This document shows, in pieces, positions 59,002 through 64,000 of a stretch of 64,000 nucleotides of DNA. Origin of the DNA: Ectothiorhodospiraceae bacterium WFHF3C12 (lineage in GTDB: Bacteria > Pseudomonadota > Gammaproteobacteria > Nitrococcales > Nitrococcaceae); the NCBI GenBank assembly GCA_013519935.1, contig JACDUA010000008.1, positions 1-64,000 on the forward strand. The letters are read 5' to 3'. Each line of letters starts with the position of its first letter. The first letter of the stretch is position 1. Under the pieces are notes generated by a model. That model was given only the letters and a program-made list of their open reading frames with translations, was not told the DNA's origin and did not search any database. The position numbers were made by a program, and so were the translations under genes.

Positions 59002-60363
59002 TCAGCGCGCCGCCGCCTTGAACGCGGTGGGATTCAGGCCGTGGCGGTTGAGCAGCTTGTAGAACTCGGTGCGGTTGCGCTTGGCGAGCCGAGCCGCCTT
59101 TGTGACGTTGCCCTGGGTGATCTGCAGCAGCTTGACCAGGTACTCCCGCTCGAAATCCCGGCGGGCATCGGCAAGGGCGGGCAGGTCGTCACCTTCCTCG
59201 CGGATGGCTTTCTGCACCATGGCGTCCGAGACGATGGGCGTGGTGGACAGGATGGCCACCTGCTCGACGACATTGTAGAGCTGTCGGATGTTGCCCGGCC
59301 ACGGTGCACCCACCAGGCGCTCCATGGCTTCCGGGGCGAAACCCTTGAGCTTCTTGCTGTAGCGCTCGGCCTGCTGCTTGAGGAAGTGGTTGGCGAGCAG
59401 CGGGATGTCCTCGCGGCGCTCCGACAGGGCCGGGATGGCCAGGGAGACCACGTTCAGGCGGTAATAGAGGTCCTCGCGGAACTCGCCCTCGGCCATGGCC
59501 TCTTCCAGATCCCGGTGGGTGGCCGAGATGATGCGAACGTCCACGGCTACCGGCTGGGTGGAGCCCACCGGCCGGATCTGGCGTTCCTGCAGCACCCGCA
59601 GCAGCTTCACCTGCAACGACAGCGGCATATCGCCGATCTCGTCCAGGAACAGGGTGCCGCCGTCAGCTGACTTGAACAGCCCTTCGTGATCGCTGGTCGC
59701 TCCCGTGAAAGACCCCTTCTTGTGACCGAACAACTCGGACTCCAGAAGGTTTTCCGGTATGGCGCCGCAGTTGACGGGCACGAACGGCTTGTCCGCCCGG
59801 GGGCTTGCCCGGTGAATGGCCTGGGCAACGAGCTCCTTGCCCGTGCCGCTCTCGCCATGGATGAATACGCTGGCCTCGCTGGGGGCGACCATCTTCGCCC
59901 GTTGCAGGACCTCCTCCATGGCCTCGCTGCGGGTCAGGATATCCTTGCGCCAGGCCGCGTCCCGATCGGCGACGGCTTCCGCTGTGCCACCGGAGATCCG
60001 CAGTGCGTCCTCCACCTGATGCAGCAGCTCCTGGGCCTCGAATGGTTTGGTCAGAAAGCCGTGCACGCCGCTCTTGGTGGCGGCCACCGCGTCGGGGATG
60101 GAGCCGTGCGCGGTCAGGATGATCACCGGAAGACTGGGATGCTTGCGCTGGATGTGCTCGAACAGCGCCATGCCGTCCATGCCGTCCATCTTCAGGTCGG
60201 TGATGACCAGGTCGGGACGGATGCCGCTGAGGTTGGACAGGGCCGTCTCGCCGCTCTCGGCGGTGGAGACTTCGTAGCCGGCGCTGCGCAGCCGGATGGA
60301 CAGCAGTCTCAGTACGCCGGGGTCGTCATCGACGACGAGGATGGTCTCGGAACGGTCGGTCAT
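59002..60363 (-). CDS. glrR: sigma-54-dependent response regulator GlrR (QseF)
   Basis: The 453-aa NtrC-type regulator closely follows E. coli GlrR along its length. The receiver has VVDDDPGVLRLLSIRL, phospho-acceptor Asp in VITDLKMDGMDGM and Lys in LTKPFE. The AAA+ domain has Walker A GESGTGKE and the sigma-54 loop GSFTGA, and the C-terminal helix-turn-helix is QGNVTKAARLAKRNRTEFYKLLNRH. In enterobacteria GlrR with sigma-54 activates the small RNA GlmY. It overlaps the qseG stop by 4 nt. Confidence 0.93.
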   Translation of the reverse strand: MTDRSETILVVDDDPGVLRLLSIRLRSAGYEVSTAESGETALSNLSGIRPDLVITDLKMDGMDGMALFEHIQRKHPSLPVIILTAHGSIPDAVAATKSGVHGFLTKPFEAQELLHQVEDALRISGGTAEAVADRDAAWRKDILTRSEAMEEVLQRAKMVAPSEASVFIHGESGTGKELVAQAIHRASPRADKPFVPVNCGAIPENLLESELFGHKKGSFTGATSDHEGLFKSADGGTLFLDEIGDMPLSLQVKLLRVLQERQIRPVGSTQPVAVDVRIISATHRDLEEAMAEGEFREDLYYRLNVVSLAIPALSERREDIPLLANHFLKQQAERYSKKLKGFAPEAMERLVGAPWPGNIRQLYNVVEQVAILSTTPIVSDAMVQKAIREEGDDLPALADARRDFEREYLVKLLQITQGNVTKAARLAKRNRTEFYKLLNRHGLNPTAFKAAAR

Positions 60364-60992
60364 TGGCTTCCTGATGCCCCTTTATCCCTATCACGTTGCT
60401 GGATGCTCTCTTCGATGGCCTTGAGGCCCTCCAGCTGCTTGCGTAGCTTGGCGGTCTCGGCCTGTTCGCTGTCGAGCTTCTTCCGGGTCGCCTCGAGCTG
60501 TTCCCGGTACCGCACTGAGACGGCTTCCGTCTCCCAGAGTTCCTCCAGTATGTAGGCGAAGGTGCTCACGGCGCCGTTCTCGCGCTGGTTCGGTTCCATG
60601 CAGCCGGTCAGCAGCGACCTGACCTTTTCGATATCCCCGGGCGCGGCCAGCGCCTTCGATACCATCGCGTATTTTAGCCGCCACGGATCGCATTCGCCTT
60701 CCGTTACGAGGTCCACGAGGTATTTCTCGCGTTCCTCCAGCACGCCCCTGGGTGCCATCTGCACGCCGCGGTAATAGTCCAGCAGCCCAGCAAGCTGGCG
60801 GCTACGAGCCTGGGCCGCGGTTTCCGGCGCCGGTTGCGGCGCGGCGGTTTCCTGTTCGGTGTTCGCGCCCGGCAGTTCCGCGCCGAAAGGCAGGTTCTGG
60901 CAGCCGCCCAGCATGGCGGCGAGCACCAGGCCCAGCATCGGCCGCGACGCCGCCCCCCGGCGCCGCGGTTTCCCGTCACTCCCCATTGTCAT
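60360..60992 (-). CDS. qseG: QseG/YfhG-like lipoprotein of the GlrKR system
   Basis: The protein (about 210 aa, ATG 60992; ATG 60986 is an alternative) has a lipoprotein signal with lipobox LGGC. Middle blocks resemble QseG (LLDYYRGVQMAPRGVLEEREKY) and the C-terminus is coiled coil. QseG lies between glrK and glrR in enterobacteria and modulates the kinase in the envelope. The sequence match is weaker than for GlrR, so the symbol rests partly on position. Confidence 0.75.
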   Translation of the reverse strand: MTMGSDGKPRRRGAASRPMLGLVLAAMLGGCQNLPFGAELPGANTEQETAAPQPAPETAAQARSRQLAGLLDYYRGVQMAPRGVLEEREKYLVDLVTEGECDPWRLKYAMVSKALAAPGDIEKVRSLLTGCMEPNQRENGAVSTFAYILEELWETEAVSVRYREQLEATRKKLDSEQAETAKLRKQLEGLKAIEESIQQRDRDKGASGSQ

Positions 60993-62427
60993 CAATCTGT
61001 ACTCCCCGCGGCAGGGTCACCTTGAAATGGGCGCCCCAGTCGGTATCGGTCAATAACGTAATCGTACCGCGATGTGCTTCCACATACTCCCGGGCGATGG
61101 ACAGACCCAGCCCCGAGCCCTTCACGTAGCCCACCGGCTGCTTCTCGCCCTGGAAGAAGGCGTCGAAGACGCTGTCAGCCTCCGCGGGCGGAATGCCCGG
61201 GCCGGAATCGGCCACCTCGATTTCCACCCGGTCCTCGAGGGCTCGCAGGCGCAGGTAGATGCGCCCGGCCTGCGGCGTGAACTTGATGGCATTGCTCAGC
61301 AGGTTGTCCACCACCGTGCGCAGTTTCTCCCGGTCCCCCACCAGCGTGGTGCCGTCGGCACGGCCGCGAAGGCTGATGTTCTTCGCCCGCATGGCCGGCC
61401 GGTGGCTGCGGATGATCTCCTCGATCAGCGGCCGCGCCTCGAACTCGCGCAGCCGCAGCCGGGGCCGGCCGTACTGAAGCATGGCAAAGTCCAGCAGGTC
61501 CTCGATCAGCGACTGCAGCCGCCGTGAGCTCGAATGCAGGATCTCGGCGATCTCCTGCTGCTCGGCGTTGAGCTCGCCGACCACGCCGTCGCTGAGCAGC
61601 TCGCTGCTCTCGCGGATGGCGGTCAACGGTGTCTTCAGCTCGTGGGACATGTGCCTGAGAAACCGGCTCTTCTGGTCCTCGAGTTCCTGCAGGCGCTGGC
61701 GCAACCAGTCAAGGCGCTCTCCCAGGGCCTGCAGATCCTGGGGGCCGGAGACGGCGATGGGCTCGTCGAAACGGGCATCGCCGAGCTGGCGGATGACCCG
61801 GTCCATCTGGTTCAGCGGCCGGGCGATAATCACGGTGAACAACCCCGTGGAAATCAGCGTCAGCGGCACCGAGGCCACGGCGAACCAGGCCAGCAGCGTC
61901 TGGGCGTCGGCGGCGCGCTCCTGCATCACCTGTACCTGCTGGTCGATGTAACGGTTGGAGCCGGCCTGGATGGCTTCGACGGTCTCGTGGAACTCGGCGA
62001 AGCGCTTGGCCACCTCCTCCTGGCTCAGTGCCGGGTTTTCCGCCTGGCTAACCTGCTCATAAAGGCTCCGGGCGCGGTCCATGAGCGTCAGCACCACCTC
62101 GTGGAACGGCGCGTCTGCGGCGAACTCCAGCATGCGCCGGCCATTGGCCTGGAACTCTTCGTGGGTCCGGGCATAGGCCTCCAGCAGCGACTCGTCGTCG
62201 AGCACCAGCGACTGCCGCGCGTGACGTTCCATGGTGGTGACCTGCTCGGCCATGAGCCGGCTGACCTGGATGGTCTGGGCGGCGTCGTAGACGGCGGTCT
62301 GGGCCTGGTTCACCAGCCGGTCCACGTAGAAGGCCGAGTAGACCAGCGCCGCCAGCAGCGGCAGCGCCACCACGGCGAAGCCGTAAAGCGTCAGACGGAC
62401 CGTGGAGCGTGGCTGAAAGCGCAGCAT
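60976..62427 (-). CDS. glrK: sensor histidine kinase GlrK (QseE)
   Basis: The 483-aa membrane kinase has two transmembrane helices (about 12-32 and 180-205) that bracket a largely helical periplasmic domain. A HAMP-type linker follows, then HisKA RHMSHELKTPLTAIRESSELL with the phospho-histidine and an HATPase domain (DNLLSNAIKF, DSGPGIP, GSGLGLSIAREY). Its 3' end overlaps qseG, and it starts 27 nt after ruvB. The pairing with glrR and qseG supports the name. Confidence 0.9.
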   Translation of the reverse strand: MLRFQPRSTVRLTLYGFAVVALPLLAALVYSAFYVDRLVNQAQTAVYDAAQTIQVSRLMAEQVTTMERHARQSLVLDDESLLEAYARTHEEFQANGRRMLEFAADAPFHEVVLTLMDRARSLYEQVSQAENPALSQEEVAKRFAEFHETVEAIQAGSNRYIDQQVQVMQERAADAQTLLAWFAVASVPLTLISTGLFTVIIARPLNQMDRVIRQLGDARFDEPIAVSGPQDLQALGERLDWLRQRLQELEDQKSRFLRHMSHELKTPLTAIRESSELLSDGVVGELNAEQQEIAEILHSSSRRLQSLIEDLLDFAMLQYGRPRLRLREFEARPLIEEIIRSHRPAMRAKNISLRGRADGTTLVGDREKLRTVVDNLLSNAIKFTPQAGRIYLRLRALEDRVEIEVADSGPGIPPAEADSVFDAFFQGEKQPVGYVKGSGLGLSIAREYVEAHRGTITLLTDTDWGAHFKVTLPRGVQIDDNGE

Positions 62428-62454
62428 GGAGGCTCTTCCCTGGCCGTCCCGGCG

Positions 62455-63495
62455 TCAGTGGTCCTGGAAAAGGTCCGGTGTCGGGCCGCGTTCGGCCGGC
62501 GGCGGGTATCCCAGGTGCAGGTAGGCATTGCGGGTGGCGATGCGGCCGCGCGGCGTGCGCTGCAGATAACCCTGCTGGATCAGGTAGGGTTCCAGCACAT
62601 CCTCGATGGTGCCCCGCTCCTCGCCGATGGCGGCGGAGACGCTTTCCACGCCTACCGGGCCGCCGTCGAACTTCTCGATCACCGCCTGGAGCAGGCGCCG
62701 GTCCTGGACGTCGAAGCCGTTGCGATCCACCTTCAGCAGGTCCATGGCCTGATCGGCCACCTCGGCGGTAATACGGCCGTCGGCGCGGACTTCGGCGTAG
62801 TCGCGCACCCGGCGCAGCAGCCGGTTGGCGATGCGGGGCGTACCCCGGGAACGCCGGGCGATCTCGGCGGCGCCTTCGTCGTCGAGCTCCACCTGGAGCA
62901 GCCGCGCCGAGCGGCCGACGATGCTCGCGAGGTCCGCCACCGAGTAGTATTCCAGGCGCTGGACAATGCCGAAGCGGTCGCGCAGCGGCGAGGTGAGCAG
63001 CCCGGCGCGCGTGGTGGCGCCGACCAGGGTGAACGGGTTGAGGTCCAGCTTGATGGACCGGGCGGCGGGCCCCTCGCCGATCATGATGTCGATCTTGAAG
63101 TCCTCCATGGCCGGGTAGAGGACTTCCTCCACCACCGCGCTGAGACGGTGGATCTCGTCCACGAACAGGACGTCGTTGGGCTCCAGGTTGGTGAGCAGCG
63201 CGGCCAGGTCACCGGGTTTGTCCAGCACGGGGCCGGAGGTCTGCTTGAGATTGACGCCCATCTCGTGGGCGATGATGTGGGCGAGCGTGGTCTTGCCCAG
63301 CCCCGGCGGGCCGAAGATCAGCACGTGGTCCAGGGACTCGCCGCGACCCCGGGCCGCGCGCACGAAGATATCGAGCTGCTCGCTGACCGGCGCCTGGCCC
63401 ACGTAATCGGCCAGCGTCCGGGGCCGGATGGCCCGGTCCAGGGCTTCGTCTTCGGGGGCCGCGTCGGCGGCGACCAGTCGATCGGGCTCAATCAT
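62455..63495 (-). CDS. ruvB: Holliday junction branch migration helicase RuvB
   Basis: The 346-aa AAA+ motor has Walker [14 protein letters not shown], Walker [11 protein letters not shown], the RuvA-contact beta hairpin ([21 protein letters not shown]), and a winged-helix domain ending [17 protein letters not shown]. It works with RuvA and RuvC in recombination. It is followed by glrK rather than by ybgC, the Pseudomonas neighbour. Confidence 0.98.
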   Translation of the reverse strand: MIEPDRLVAADAAPEDEALDRAIRPRTLADYVGQAPVSEQLDIFVRAARGRGESLDHVLIFGPPGLGKTTLAHIIAHEMGVNLKQTSGPVLDKPGDLAALLTNLEPNDVLFVDEIHRLSAVVEEVLYPAMEDFKIDIMIGEGPAARSIKLDLNPFTLVGATTRAGLLTSPLRDRFGIVQRLEYYSVADLASIVGRSARLLQVELDDEGAAEIARRSRGTPRIANRLLRRVRDYAEVRADGRITAEVADQAMDLLKVDRNGFDVQDRRLLQAVIEKFDGGPVGVESVSAAIGEERGTIEDVLEPYLIQQGYLQRTPRGRIATRNAYLHLGYPPPAERGPTPDLFQDH

Positions 63496-63528
63496 TGGCG
63501 TTCACTTCCTGAAACGTTCCCGGCCCTC

Positions 63529-64000
63529 TCACCGCGCGGCGCCCTGCAACGCCATGCGGATCAGTTCCTCGCTGCTGCGTTCGCTGGCGTCGAGCTTGCG
63601 GACCATCTGGCTCGCCTCCGGCGGTTTGTAGCCCAGGGCGATCAATGCCGCCACCGCCTCGGAGACCGCATCGGTCGCCGCGGGCGTCTCGCCGGCCGGC
63701 GCGACGCCGGTCCCGGCCGCGGCGGACGGCAGCAGACCCAGGCCGTCGATACGGTCGCGCAACTCCACCAGCAGCCGCTCGGCGGTCTTCTTGCCCACGC
63801 CCGGCACCCGGGTGAGCGCCGAGGTGTCCTGAGCCTCGATGCAACCCAGCAATTCCTCAACCCGCATGCCCGAGAGCAGCGTCAGGGCCAGCTTGGGGCC
63901 CACGCCGCTGATGCGGATCAGGGTTCGGAAGACGGTGCGCTCGCGCTGGCTGGCGAAGCCGTAGAGGCTGTGGGCGTCCTCCTTGATGGCCAGGTGGGTA
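63529..64000 (-). CDS. ruvA: Holliday junction branch migration protein RuvA, 5' end outside the window
   Basis: The C-terminal part of RuvA is present from the window edge. It contains HSLYGFASQRERTVFRTLI, then the helix-hairpin-helix regions (ISGVGPKLALTLLSG and VPGVGKKTAERLLVELRDR) and domain III (AALIALGYKPPEASQMVRKL). About 157 residues are seen and the N-terminal OB-fold lies beyond base 64000. It is followed by ruvB after 33 nt. Confidence 0.97.
   Translation of the reverse strand, partial: THLAIKEDAHSLYGFASQRERTVFRTLIRISGVGPKLALTLLSGMRVEELLGCIEAQDTSALTRVPGVGKKTAERLLVELRDRIDGLGLLPSAAAGTGVAPAGETPAATDAVSEAVAALIALGYKPPEASQMVRKLDASERSSEELIRMALQGAAR

Overview
The window is a 64-kb piece of a high-GC gammaproteobacterial chromosome. 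Gene content and order (hemA/lbcA-lolB-ispE-tRNA-Gln-prs-rplY-pth-ychF; bamD/rluD-pgeF-clpB; aspS; ruvAB; ybgC-tolQRAB-pal-cpoB-queE-queC; pilSR-pilA; glrK-qseG-glrR) are those of Pseudomonas and Chromatiales-like bacteria. GatCAB genes, an AspRS with non-discriminating determinants, a class I fumarase and abundant palindromic repeats suggest Ectothiorhodospiraceae or a related lineage. The lineage is my inference, not a database result.

Layout. 1-3.5 kb: gatA (cut by the window edge), gatB, hslO. 3.7-5.6 kb (minus): Trm112-like gene, prmC, moeB. 5.9-9.1 kb (plus): a divergent ClpX paralogue, DAHP synthase, dksA. 9.5-11.8 kb (minus): hemA-prfA. 12.2-19.5 kb (plus): lbcA-lolB-ispE-tRNA-Gln-prs-rplY-pth-ychF-tRNA-Met. 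19.6-26.8 kb: a lower-GC accessory island bounded by two type IV pilin genes. It holds two sulfotransferases, a flippase-like membrane protein, a polyprenol-phosphate glycosyltransferase and a GT-C/TPR membrane protein. 27.1-30.1 kb: pilR and pilS. 30.3-34.6 kb: sucCD, nadE, glnB. 34.6-40.1 kb: bamD, rluD, pgeF, clpB. 40.2-42.2 kb: repeats, an SDR gene and a DUF1614 membrane protein. 42.4-49.5 kb: fmdB-like gene, aspS, a GGDEF/EAL gene with an in-frame amber codon, class I fumarase, thioesterase. 49.6-51.05 kb: a decayed integrated element at tRNA-Lys carrying a RelE toxin pair. 51.1-58.3 kb (minus): ybgC-tolQ-tolR-tolA-tolB-pal-cpoB and queE-queC. 58.4-64 kb (minus): ruvA-ruvB-glrK-qseG-glrR, followed by a probable small RNA gene.

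The most interesting signal lies downstream of glrR. A consensus sigma-54 promoter (TGGCACG-N4-TTGCT) is preceded by several TGTC-N10-GACA-like sites, the known GlrR operator. It is followed about 165 nt later by a strong intrinsic terminator, with structured non-coding sequence between. This looks like a GlrK/GlrR-controlled small RNA, a counterpart of the enterobacterial GlmY/GlmZ circuit, but located after glrR and with no obvious sequence similarity to GlmY that I can recognise. The second is the island between the two pilins. Both pilins have sigma-54 promoters and lie next to pilRS, which suggests a pilus glycosylation and possibly sulfation locus.

A family of palindromic repeats with 32-nt arms (TTAGCCACAGATGAACAC-like) and two other REP/BIME-like families fill many intergenic gaps.
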